DNA from: Chloroflexota bacterium
GTDB taxonomy: Bacteria; Chloroflexota; Anaerolineae; Anaerolineales; Anaerolineaceae
Reading direction: 5' to 3'
DNA: 64,000 nt
NCBI GenBank assembly: GCA_021825925.1
Contig: JAKAFP010000008.1
Span: 1-64,000 of the forward strand
Below the pieces are notes generated by a model, which was not told the DNA's origin, did not search any database, and worked only from the letters and a program-made list of their open reading frames with translations. Shown here piece after piece: positions 34,743 to 42,686 of the stretch. Position numbers and translations under genes: made by a program. The stretch's first letter is position 1; each line of letters opens with the position of its first letter.

Positions 34743-35639
34743 ATGGGTCCAAAAAAGCAAATCGGAAACGTGGTTATCACCAGCATTATAAAAATATGCG
34801 GCTATTCAAGCATTCTGTTTGTAGGGTTGATCCTGATATTCCTGTTGAAAGAAGGTCTGCCAGCATTAAAGGACGTACCGCTTGCAACCCTGTTCAACAT
34901 CCGTTGGTACCCGATCGAGGGATTGTTCGGCATTTTGCCGTTGATCTTCGGCACACTGCTGGTCACCATCAGCGCCACACTGATCGCCCTACCTTTCGGC
35001 ATTGGCACGGCCATATTCATATCTGAAGTAGCTCCCCGCTGGATCAAGGAAATCTTGAAACCCATCGTTGAGATTTTGGCCGGCATTCCCTCTGTGGTTT
35101 TGGGGTTCATAGGCATTCTCGTCATCGTCCCCTTCTTTCGCAAATTTCTCGATCTGCCCACCGGGTTAACGGCCTTCACCGGCGCAGTTCTGTTGGGCTT
35201 GATCGCCATCCCCACCATCGTGTCAGTGGCCGAAGATGCCTTGAATACCGTTCCGCCCGGTTACCGCCAGGCAGGGCTAGCGCTTGGCGCCACCCGCTGG
35301 CAAACCATTTGGGGCGTGACGGTCCCTGCTGCCAAAACAGGCATTCTCACCGCAGTGATGCTTGGCATCGGACGCGCCCTGGGTGAAACCATGGCCGTTA
35401 TGATGGTGACCGGCAATGCGCCAGTGATGCCTTCCGGCTTGAATGCCATTTTTGAACCGGTGCGCACCATGACCGCCACCATCGCCTCTGAAATGGGTGA
35501 AGTTGCCACCGGCAGCCAGCATTACCAGGTACTCTTTTTGATCGGCATTCTCTTATTCGTCTTCTCACTGGTGATCAATATCATCGCCAGCGCGGTCAGC
35601 ACCAAACAGCGCAAACGCGCAGAACGGATTCTTTCATGA
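34743..35639 (+). CDS. pstC: Phosphate ABC transporter permease PstC
   Basis: A 298-residue inner-membrane permease with six predicted helices. The permease EAA-type loop is ALGATRWQTIWGVTVPAAKTGI; the family segments GIGTAIFISEVAP and ILAGIPSVVLGFIGI are clear. The start at 34743 follows a GAGAGAG tract; an in-frame start over 100 bases upstream would lie inside pstS and is rejected. Its stop overlaps the pstA start (ATGA). Confidence 0.93.
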   Translation: MGPKKQIGNVVITSIIKICGYSSILFVGLILIFLLKEGLPALKDVPLATLFNIRWYPIEGLFGILPLIFGTLLVTISATLIALPFGIGTAIFISEVAPRWIKEILKPIVEILAGIPSVVLGFIGILVIVPFFRKFLDLPTGLTAFTGAVLLGLIAIPTIVSVAEDALNTVPPGYRQAGLALGATRWQTIWGVTVPAAKTGILTAVMLGIGRALGETMAVMMVTGNAPVMPSGLNAIFEPVRTMTATIASEMGEVATGSQHYQVLFLIGILLFVFSLVINIIASAVSTKQRKRAERILS

Positions 35640-36505
35640 GTTCGCTCAATGAACCCAGACACAAAACCAAGATTGTTGAAGGGTTGGGTTTTACCCTCCT
35701 GAGGTTGATCACCCTTTTCACTGTGCTTCCCATTTTAGGGTTGGTGGCTTACATTATCATTAAAGGCGCTCCTGCCTTTAGCTGGCAATTCTTAACCGCA
35801 GCGCCTTCAGACGGTATGCGCGAAGGCGGCATTCTGCCAGCCATCATCGGTACCCTTTACCTCACCCTGGGGACTGCCCTGTTTTCCGTGCCGCTGGGTG
35901 TAGCCGCCGGTATTTACATTGCTGAATATGCAAAGGATAATACCGCCACCCGCCTGATTCGCATTGCCATCATCAACCTGGCCGGCATCCCCTCGGTGGT
36001 CTACGGTTTGTTTGGTCTTGGATTGTTCGTGCTCTTTCTCAAATTTGGAACCAGCATTCTTTCGGCATCTCTCACCCTATCCATCATGACCCTGCCGGTC
36101 ATCATCAGCACCACCGAAGAAGCCTTGCGCAGCGTGCCCAATTCATTCAGAGTGGTTTCAACCTCGCTGGGCGCGACCCGCTGGCAGACCATCTGGAAGG
36201 TCATTCTGCCACAAGGTTTGCCCGGCATCATCACCGGCGTCATTCTCGGACTCGAACGCGCCGCAGGTGAAACCGCCCCCATCCTCTTTACCGGCGCCAC
36301 CTTCTTTTTACCTGAACTTCCCAAATCCATCATGGATTCGACCATGGCGCTGCCCTATCACATCTTTGTCATCTCAACCCAGGTTCCCGGCATGCCGATC
36401 AAGATCCAATACGGCACCGTGCTTGTTCTGTTGATCTTTGTGCTTGGTATGAATCTGATCGCCACCATTATTCGCAGCCGGGCACGCTCGAAAAGGCAGT
36501 GGTAG
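35636..36505 (+). CDS. pstA: Phosphate ABC transporter permease PstA
   Basis: A 289-residue permease with six helices, partner of PstC. It has GVAAGIYIAEYAKDN, NLAGIPSVVYGLFGLGLFV and the coupling loop SLGATRWQTIWKVILPQGLPGI. LGLERAAGETAPILFTGA is characteristic of PstA. It starts in the ATGA overlap with pstC and its stop lies two bases before the pstB start, so the operon is tightly coupled. Confidence 0.93.
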   Translation: MSSLNEPRHKTKIVEGLGFTLLRLITLFTVLPILGLVAYIIIKGAPAFSWQFLTAAPSDGMREGGILPAIIGTLYLTLGTALFSVPLGVAAGIYIAEYAKDNTATRLIRIAIINLAGIPSVVYGLFGLGLFVLFLKFGTSILSASLTLSIMTLPVIISTTEEALRSVPNSFRVVSTSLGATRWQTIWKVILPQGLPGIITGVILGLERAAGETAPILFTGATFFLPELPKSIMDSTMALPYHIFVISTQVPGMPIKIQYGTVLVLLIFVLGMNLIATIIRSRARSKRQW

Positions 36506-36507
36506 GC

Positions 36508-37263
36508 ATGAAAAAATTCACCATACACGACCTTACCATCCGCTACTCGGATGAGAACGAAAGTCTGCGCAAGATCAACATGGAGATCGAAGCCAATGCC
36601 ATCACGGTGCTGTTTGGACCGGCTGGCGGTGGCAAATCCACCTTCTTGCGGGTATTGAACCGCCTCAACGACCTGGCAGACGTCAAGACCATGACCGGTG
36701 AGGTTTTATTCAACGGCATCAATATTCTGGACCCCAAACTGGATGTGATCGAACTACGCCGCAAGATCGGCATGGTATTTTCGAGACCTGTGCCCCTTCC
36801 CCTCTCCATCTATGAAAATGTGGCTTACGGTCTGATGATGGCCGGCGAACGCAATAAAAAGAAATTGGATAACGCGGTCGAGAGCGCCCTGCGCCAGGCT
36901 GTCTTGTGGGATGAAGTCTATGATCGTCTTTCCGACTCCGGTTTCGCCATCTCAGGCGGACAGCAGCAGCGTCTCTGTCTGGCCCGCGTGCTGGCACTCG
37001 AACCCGAAGTGATCATGCTGGACGAACCCACCTCTGCACTTGACCCTGTCTCGACTTCGAAAATTGAATCTTTACTGACCGAATTGAAGGAAAAGTACAC
37101 CATCATCCTCGCACCCCACAACGTGCAGCAGGCCGCACGCATGGCGGATTACGCGGCTTTCTTTTTGATGGGAGAATTGATCGAGTATTCCGGCGGTAAG
37201 GATATGTTCTTAACTCCAAAAGACAAACGCACCCAGGATTACATCACCGGTCGGTTTGGATAG
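36508..37263 (+). CDS. pstB: Phosphate ABC transporter ATP-binding protein PstB
   Basis: A 251-residue ATPase powering phosphate uptake. Walker A is GPAGGGKSTFLRVLNRLND, the ABC signature SGGQQQRLCLARVLAL, Walker B EVIMLDEPTSALDP, and the H-loop region APHNVQQAARMADYAAFF. The start at 36508 is chosen because it falls just after the pstA stop; a GTG nine bases earlier is possible. It is slightly shorter than usual PstB and VFSRPVPLPLSIYENVAYGL contains the Q-loop region with Ser-Arg in place of the usual Q-x pattern. The operon ends at a strong palindromic terminator. Confidence 0.93.
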   Translation: MKKFTIHDLTIRYSDENESLRKINMEIEANAITVLFGPAGGGKSTFLRVLNRLNDLADVKTMTGEVLFNGINILDPKLDVIELRRKIGMVFSRPVPLPLSIYENVAYGLMMAGERNKKKLDNAVESALRQAVLWDEVYDRLSDSGFAISGGQQQRLCLARVLALEPEVIMLDEPTSALDPVSTSKIESLLTELKEKYTIILAPHNVQQAARMADYAAFFLMGELIEYSGGKDMFLTPKDKRTQDYITGRFG

Positions 37264-37267
37264 ATAA

Positions 37268-37303
37268 ACAAGTAGGGGAGGTTCATGAACCTCCCCTACT
37301 TGT
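37268..37303. terminator. Bidirectional palindrome between pstB and the MFS gene
   Basis: A perfect 16-base arm (ACAAGTAGGGGAGGTT) around CATG. Its central 24 bases repeat those at 20634-20657 exactly. The MFS reading frame from the other strand runs into it and stops inside (37283-37285), so part of the palindrome is coding. Confidence 0.85.
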
Positions 37304-38467
37304 TGGATATCGTTTTACCTTCAAGAACAAATAATTCAACCCCATGGTGATCACCAACACCCCTAAACTAACCGTATAAACCGCGGTGGGTTGAAAATCA
37401 TACAGCACTCCTGCCAGCAGCGGAGCGACGATCATGGCCAGCGCATTGCCGGTATCCACCAGCCCATAAGCCAGACCGACATTCCCCTCATGCACCAGCG
37501 AACGCGAATAAGCCAGCGCCATGATGCGATAAAGGCGATAACCGCCGATCAGCGCGTATCCCGCAAAAAAAGCGATCAGTCCCTTGCCACGCCAAATGAA
37601 AAGTGCAAATCCAGCGATCATCACCTGCCCAATGGCCATGCCGATGGATGGATTGAGGTTGCCCAGCACGAGCATCATCAGCGCAGTGACAATACCTGAC
37701 ACTGTGCCCATCAACCCGATCTGTTGTGTGGAAAGTTGTTTTATATCCTGCAGATACATTGAAGTGAGCTGCTGCGGCACGCTGAGGAAGATGATGGTCA
37801 GGATCAGTATGGCCAGCAAACCCAGGAAACGAACGTTTTTGAGCGGATTAACTTTTTGGATGATGGATTCTTCGACTGGTTCAATGGTCTGATCGCTTGA
37901 ACGGATCATCAACAAAAAGACCAGGGCTGAGGCTACAAACAGCCCTGAAGAAAAACGGAAGACCACGTCCAGACCCAAGGTATCGGCAATTCGACCTCCG
38001 ATCATTGGCCCCAGGATGCCCCCAGCGGTCCCCGCCGCGGCAATGAAGGTCATGGCACGCTGCACCGTCCATTGGCCGCGCAAACGGGTCACGTAGCTGT
38101 TCAGCGGCGGATTGATCAACGAGGTCATGCCATAAGCCAACAACCCGCCTGCAAACAGCACCATGCCCTTTGCAAAGGCCATCACCAGGGCTGAGGCGAT
38201 GCCCAAGCCCATGCCCACCAGGATCAGTGGACGGGTGCCCAGACGGTCCGAAAGGTAGCCAGAAGGCACCTGCACCAGCGTCATGACCACCCCGATCATG
38301 CTCAAGATGCCACCGATCAACACTGTGGAAGCATCCCAGCGCTGCAAGGTCAGCGGCAGAAAAAAGATAAACAAGCCTTCACCCAATCCCCACAGGAAGA
38401 TGGTGACTGCGACGACCGCCAGATTGCGGGGGATGTTAATTGGCAACACGTTGCTTTTGTTTTCCAT
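37283..38467 (-). CDS. MFS transporter
   Basis: A 394-residue major facilitator with about 12 helices. The motif A-type loop between helices 2 and 3 is SGYLSDRLGTRPLILVG; the second half has the equivalent position weakly. LWGLGEGLFIFFLPLTLQRW is the first helix. Substrate unknown; the family with such short loops includes drug and sugar exporters. The start at 38467 (MENKSN) is the first ATG after a region with no ribosome site; a TTG start eight codons upstream is possible. It stands alone and its last residues (RGGS) come from the terminator palindrome. Confidence 0.82.
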   Translation of the reverse strand: MENKSNVLPINIPRNLAVVAVTIFLWGLGEGLFIFFLPLTLQRWDASTVLIGGILSMIGVVMTLVQVPSGYLSDRLGTRPLILVGMGLGIASALVMAFAKGMVLFAGGLLAYGMTSLINPPLNSYVTRLRGQWTVQRAMTFIAAAGTAGGILGPMIGGRIADTLGLDVVFRFSSGLFVASALVFLLMIRSSDQTIEPVEESIIQKVNPLKNVRFLGLLAILILTIIFLSVPQQLTSMYLQDIKQLSTQQIGLMGTVSGIVTALMMLVLGNLNPSIGMAIGQVMIAGFALFIWRGKGLIAFFAGYALIGGYRLYRIMALAYSRSLVHEGNVGLAYGLVDTGNALAMIVAPLLAGVLYDFQPTAVYTVSLGVLVITMGLNYLFLKVKRYPTSRGGS

Positions 38468-38513
38468 GAGTAAGTTACCAATTCTATGCAATTGCTAGGG
38501 GTTATATAAACAA

Positions 38514-38540
38514 AAAAACCACTGACACAGTGGTTTTTTA
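38514..38540. terminator. Bidirectional terminator between MFS gene and tRNA-Val
   Basis: ACCACTG and CAGTGGT pair around three bases, with seven A on the left and six T on the right. On the minus strand it terminates the tRNA-Val transcript. Confidence 0.85.
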
Positions 38541-38547
38541 GGAAGAG

Positions 38548-38622
<75 letters not shown>

Positions 38623-38650
38623 ATTATTCAACTTGCTTGCGACCTGGGCA

Positions 38651-38697
38651 TCTAACCAACTGTCCCCTAGGGGATCATGAAGCTACGCGCCCATTAT
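38651..38697 (-). repeat. Broken copy of the tRNA-Val 5' end with a palindromic insert
   Basis: On the minus strand this reads GGGCGCGTAGCT, an 18-base insert (38663-38680) with the palindrome TCCCCTAGGGGA, then CAGTTGGTTAGA. Without the insert it is identical to the first 24 bases of the tRNA. The base run before it (GAATAAT) is also the same as that before the true tRNA, so flank and gene were copied together. From 38701 to 38827 nothing is recognised. Confidence 0.85.
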
Positions 38698-38827
38698 TCA
38701 ATAACCTTTAGATTTTAACATGACCTGATTGGTTCTGCAAGGATTCAATGAAACCCAAGTTCTTTCTAGTTTGAACTTAATCTTACCTTATTATGTAGCC
38801 CTCTTTTGACCTTTTACGCCCACCCTC

Positions 38828-38852
38828 AAAACTCCCCTTGCAGGAGTTTTTT
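38828..38852 (+). terminator. Intrinsic terminator in the tRNA-Val to moaD gap
   Basis: AAAACTCC and GGAGTTTT pair around seven bases, followed by TT. No gene ends just before it; what it terminates is unclear, so a short RNA may come from the preceding 100 bases. Confidence 0.65.
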
Positions 38853-38858
38853 ATATTT

Positions 38859-38903
38859 CATGGATCCGATTTCTAAAAAAGAAATCGGATCCATGCCCTT
38901 TTT
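38859..38903 (+). terminator. Long palindrome upstream of the MoaD-like gene
   Basis: CATGGATCCGATTTCT pairs with its complement around AAAAA and is followed by CCCTTTTT. Its shape matches the hairpins at 30948 and 31012. Confidence 0.75.
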
Positions 38904-38939
38904 CTGACTTTGTTCGTGCTAGAATTGAACAAGAAGACC

Positions 38940-39209
38940 ATGACTACTCATACTCAAACACACACCCTCACCGTTCGCCTGTATGCCAACCTGAAAGAGA
39001 AGGCCGGCACGGACTGCCTTGAGTTGGAGGTGCCCATCACCTGCAGTGTGGATGATCTTAAAGCCAAGCTCAAACACGACTATCCGGCCATGGCTTTTCA
39101 GCTCAACAAGGTGGTGATGACGGTCAACGGCGGGCAGGTGTTCATCAGCGACGAGGTGCTGCCGCTGAACGCCGAAGTGACCATTCTTCCCCCTTTTGGC
39201 GGGGGTTAA
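38940..39209 (+). CDS. MoaD/ThiS-family sulfur carrier protein
   Basis: An 89-residue beta-grasp protein ending in Gly-Gly-Gly (PPFGGG), the tail that is adenylated and thiocarboxylated in MoaD/ThiS proteins. VRLYANLKEKAG and LNAEVTILPPFGGG are typical of MoaD, the small subunit of molybdopterin synthase. No moaE, moeB or molybdoenzyme gene is nearby, so it could serve another sulfur-transfer route. A TAGAAT box lies 14 bases before the ATG, giving a very short leader. A long terminator hairpin follows at once. Confidence 0.82.
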   Translation: MTTHTQTHTLTVRLYANLKEKAGTDCLELEVPITCSVDDLKAKLKHDYPAMAFQLNKVVMTVNGGQVFISDEVLPLNAEVTILPPFGGG

Positions 39210-39214
39210 GCTTA

Positions 39215-39275
39215 GACCCCCGCGGTTTTGATTATTTAGCAAAAATCTGCTTAATCAAACCGCGGGGGTCTTTTT
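39215..39275 (+). terminator. Terminator after the MoaD-like gene
   Basis: GACCCCCGCGGTTT pairs with AAACCGCGGGGGTC; part of the intervening 30 bases (TGATTA / TAATCA) also pairs. Five T follow on the plus strand. Confidence 0.88.
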
Positions 39276-39282
39276 AACGTCA

Positions 39283-39312
39283 GACTCCCGCGGCGTTCAT
39301 TCCGCGGGAGTC
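39283..39312 (-). terminator. Hairpin after the STAS-like gene
   Basis: GACTCCCGCGG and CCGCGGGAGTC pair around eight bases, 28 bases after the stop of the minus-strand gene at 39340. Confidence 0.65.
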
Positions 39313-39339
39313 GTTGTTTATTACCCGTTTGTATCTCCG

Positions 39340-39699
39340 TTACAGACTGACCAGCCAATCCATGGCCTGTTCACGAGTATCAAATGTTCTGATATCGCGT
39401 TTGGTAGCCACGCGAATGGCAGCCACCAGGACCTTGCGCATGGCATCCGCGCCAACCACTGCGGAGCCTTTCACATAGGGTGTATTCTTCGCCGAGAAGT
39501 TTTTCATTGCGGTCGAGACTTCGGAGTTATATGTGGCGTTGGTTGAGTCTGTCAGGATCAATGCGCTTTTTGGCGCGCTTTTCGCGATGACAACAGCAGC
39601 CTCATCTAGAATTGAAAATGTTGATTGTGGGGAGCAATTTGCCAAATTCACCAAAACAATACTCTTACCTTTATGCTGAACTATTTCTGTACAAGCCAT
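39340..39699 (-). CDS. STAS/SpoIIAA-like protein
   Basis: A 119-residue soluble protein. The layout KGKSIVLVNLANCSP, a long amphipathic middle, SALILTDSTNATYNSEV, and the C-terminal VATKRDIRTFDTREQAMDWL fits the SpoIIAA-like (STAS/SEC14) fold common as small stand-alone proteins. No conserved phosphorylatable Ser can be assigned. The start at 39699 has AGGAGAGGG nine bases upstream; an earlier in-frame start would add a hydrophobic stretch without ribosome site and is rejected. Function unknown. Confidence 0.72.
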   Translation of the reverse strand: MACTEIVQHKGKSIVLVNLANCSPQSTFSILDEAAVVIAKSAPKSALILTDSTNATYNSEVSTAMKNFSAKNTPYVKGSAVVGADAMRKVLVAAIRVATKRDIRTFDTREQAMDWLVSL

Positions 39700-39835
39700 G
39701 ATTCCCTCTCCTAATAGACAATTAACCAATATCAGTATTATGAAGAGTTTTGAGAAATCTACCATAAAAAAATAATAAAGGTTGGAAACTAAATATTTTA
39801 TCCAACCTTTATTATCTGATTTATCAATTGAGAAG

Positions 39836-41053
39836 TTATTTCATTACAGCCAACCGACCGCCATCTTTCATCTGGGTGATCAAGATGACACTTAGTCCGA
39901 TCATGCCAATGGAGAATAATAATGCGGGGGTAAAAGCGCCGTTCGGCAGCTTTAAGGCTTCCATAATGTAGACAAACACGACCGAAGCCTGTCCAAACAG
40001 TTGGATCAAGCCATTGGAGGTGCCTTCAGGGGTTGGATAGGTAATTTCGGCGGAATATTGCATGCCGATCGGGCTGGCGCTGACGATGGCGAATCCCAGG
40101 GCAAAAGCGGAGATATACAACAGCCACAAACTGGTGCTGAAGGTTAATCCGATCAGACCGGGGACGGCGGCGGCAAAACCTGCCAACAAAAAGATCTTGC
40201 GTTTATGCGCCTTGTCTGAAAATGGCGGAATGATCACTGCACCCAAAACGCCACCCACCAGCATCAAGGCTCCCAGCGTACCGGCTTCGGTGGTCGTAAA
40301 TCCGCGTGGACGGATGATAGGTTCCACCCAGGTGGTGATGCCGTTGAAAATACCCATGCCGATGAATGATACGAACAGGTAAAGCCAGAACGACTTGATC
40401 TTCAACGCATGTTTCAATCCATCAAGCATCAAAGCGCGGACTTCCTGGCCGGCCTCACAAGGAGGCGTGGCTGGTTTTTCACGCGCGAAGATCAGGAACA
40501 ACACTGCTGAAAAAGCGGCAATGCCGCCGTAAAGCAGCTGCACGTTGGGAATGCTCATGGTAGTCGTCAAAATGGGGGTCAATACCATGCCCAACGCTGT
40601 ACCCACCAGATTCGAGAGGGTCACCAGACCGACAGCAGTGGCGCGTTCTTCAATGCTGAACCACTGTGCGGGAACCTTCGTCCAGGCGTTGAGTAAAAAG
40701 GGCTGGGCAATGGCGATGCCGATGGTGCTGATCAAGACCATGGTGAAATTCGCACCGGTGATGCCGCGTACCACGCCAAACACCCCCATCAGGATGGCGC
40801 CGATGCTGACGGTCAACCTGAACCCCCAGGTGTCAATCGCCCAGGAGACCGGGATTGATAGCGGGATGAATGCGATCATGAAGGTCATTGCCAGGAAGCC
40901 GATCTGCAGGTCGGTGACGCCGTAAAATGCAGCGGCATCCTTGGTGATCGGCGCATATCCGATCCATAACATCTGAATGGTCAGATTGATGAACATGAAT
41001 ACCGCCAAAACAACCCAGCGGTAAGGATACAAACGGAAATTCTTTTCAGCCAT
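39836..41053 (-). CDS. MFS transporter of the kinase/aldolase operon
   Basis: A 405-residue major facilitator with about 12 helices. It opens MAEKNFRLYPYRWVVLAVFM and has RGITGANFTMVLI and RPRGFTTTEAGTLGALMLVGG, typical of the CP/NarK-like and anion/sugar-acid groups of MFS. It is the last gene of the operon that starts at 44854, 25 bases after the FGGY kinase, with GGAGT before the ATG. It is probably the importer for the compound degraded by the three enzymes before it. Confidence 0.85.
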   Translation of the reverse strand: MAEKNFRLYPYRWVVLAVFMFINLTIQMLWIGYAPITKDAAAFYGVTDLQIGFLAMTFMIAFIPLSIPVSWAIDTWGFRLTVSIGAILMGVFGVVRGITGANFTMVLISTIGIAIAQPFLLNAWTKVPAQWFSIEERATAVGLVTLSNLVGTALGMVLTPILTTTMSIPNVQLLYGGIAAFSAVLFLIFAREKPATPPCEAGQEVRALMLDGLKHALKIKSFWLYLFVSFIGMGIFNGITTWVEPIIRPRGFTTTEAGTLGALMLVGGVLGAVIIPPFSDKAHKRKIFLLAGFAAAVPGLIGLTFSTSLWLLYISAFALGFAIVSASPIGMQYSAEITYPTPEGTSNGLIQLFGQASVVFVYIMEALKLPNGAFTPALLFSIGMIGLSVILITQMKDGGRLAVMK

Positions 41054-41078
41054 GGAGCACTCCTTAGGTTTTGAAGAA

Positions 41079-42653
41079 TTAAGAATTCAGTTTTCGGTAG
41101 ATCCCATTCATTTGTTTGTAGATCGTTTTAAATACGTCAAAGCGTTCGTCATATAAAGCCCTGTTGCTTGCATTTGGCGTATAGGTTTTGCGAATTTGGG
41201 TCAGGGCTTGAAGATCCCCAAACTTGATCTCACCCAAGCCAACCGCGCCAATCCAGGCTGCACCGCGGGCGTTCGCCTGCACAGGATCGCTGACCTGCCT
41301 GATCTCAACCTTGAGCACATCCGCAAAGATCTGGCACCACACGTCCGACTGGGCACCACCACCAACGATGTTGATGCGCTGAAGTTTGCGCCCGATGAAT
41401 TTCTCGAAAGGATCCATCAGCCAGCGCGTATTCATGGCAATGCCTTCCAAGAAGGCACGGATGATATCTTCACGATGGTTGTTGAGTGAGAGGTTGTAAA
41501 TGCCCGCCCGTAAAGTCCGGTCTTCCACGGGCGCACGCTCACCCCAAATCCAGGGGGTGTAGATGACGCCGTTGCTGCCGGCAGGAGTGCGTTCGGTGAT
41601 CTGGTCGAGCACCTTGAAAATATCGGGCACGTCCGCTTCCTGCAGCAGTTCATCCTTATGATAGATGATGTTGTCGCGTAAAAATGTCAGGTTGCCGCCT
41701 GCCGTAGCCTGCAACGCAGTGAGCAGATATCTGCCGGGAACAGCACACGGCACGGACGCCAGCGACGAAACAATATCCGTCTTCTTGAAGGGCACATGGG
41801 CAGTCATCCAGGAGGAGGTGCCAATGTAAAGGTGAGTATCATAATCACCGGCGGTACCGGCTCCGATCGCAGCAGCGGTATTATCAATGGCGCCTGCGAC
41901 CACTTTGACTCCGGGTTTTAATCCAAGCACTTCAGCCACTTCGCACTTTAGCTCACCAATCACATCAGTACATTTGACGATCTCGGGCAGTTTTTCACCG
42001 TCAATACCGCTTCGTGAAACCAGGTCGGCATCGTAATGAATACGATCAGGGTCGCGGTTATCGGTTACCCACGAGGTGAGGATGGAATCGAAAGTGGCGG
42101 TGAATCGTCCGGTTAACTTGAGATTCAAGAAATCCAGCACATTCAGGAACTTGTAGGTTCTGGCGTAGACTTCAGGGTATTCCTCACGGATCAGCAGCAT
42201 GTGAGCGGCCGGGTCTTTACCGGTCATCGAGGGCATGCCGCCGGTAAGACGAATCCAGCGCAGGGTATTGGCTAACCCTGCGCCGGTAACATTGATCAAT
42301 CCTTTAAATTGTTGTTTGAGAAACCGCTCACCGCGCATGTCCATCCACAACACGCAGTTCATCAGGGCATTTCCATCATGGTCCACCGGGATGGTGCCTT
42401 CTCCTTGTGTGGAACAACAAACGGCCTTGATGTTTTCAAGCGGTGTCAATCCTCTAGAGATCAGCCTGCCGGCTGCCTTCAAAAATGCCTGCCACCATTC
42501 TTGCGGATCTTGTTCTGCTCCGCCATCCTGGGTGAGGATCAGTTTGACAGGTTCAGAATCCCAACCTAGGACCCTGCCACCAACGGTGATCAAAGCTACT
42601 TTCATCCCTGAAGTGCCTAGGTCCATTGCAAGGATCACACTCTCATTACTCAT
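41079..42653 (-). CDS. FGGY-family carbohydrate kinase
   Basis: A 524-residue sugar or polyol kinase. The N-terminal ATP-binding phosphate-1 motif is MDLGTSGMKVALI; QGEGTIPVDHDGNALMNCVLWMD (split between strands of domain 1), GAIDNTAAAIGAGTAG and the FGGY signature region INIVGGGAQSDVWCQIFADVL follow. Closest in layout to xylulokinase/gluconate kinase-like members, but the substrate cannot be fixed. It lies between the aminotransferase and the MFS gene in one operon. Confidence 0.88.
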   Translation of the reverse strand: MSNESVILAMDLGTSGMKVALITVGGRVLGWDSEPVKLILTQDGGAEQDPQEWWQAFLKAAGRLISRGLTPLENIKAVCCSTQGEGTIPVDHDGNALMNCVLWMDMRGERFLKQQFKGLINVTGAGLANTLRWIRLTGGMPSMTGKDPAAHMLLIREEYPEVYARTYKFLNVLDFLNLKLTGRFTATFDSILTSWVTDNRDPDRIHYDADLVSRSGIDGEKLPEIVKCTDVIGELKCEVAEVLGLKPGVKVVAGAIDNTAAAIGAGTAGDYDTHLYIGTSSWMTAHVPFKKTDIVSSLASVPCAVPGRYLLTALQATAGGNLTFLRDNIIYHKDELLQEADVPDIFKVLDQITERTPAGSNGVIYTPWIWGERAPVEDRTLRAGIYNLSLNNHREDIIRAFLEGIAMNTRWLMDPFEKFIGRKLQRINIVGGGAQSDVWCQIFADVLKVEIRQVSDPVQANARGAAWIGAVGLGEIKFGDLQALTQIRKTYTPNASNRALYDERFDVFKTIYKQMNGIYRKLNS

Positions 42654-42686
42654 GCTGTCTCCTGGTCTGATACAGATTATTGTAGC

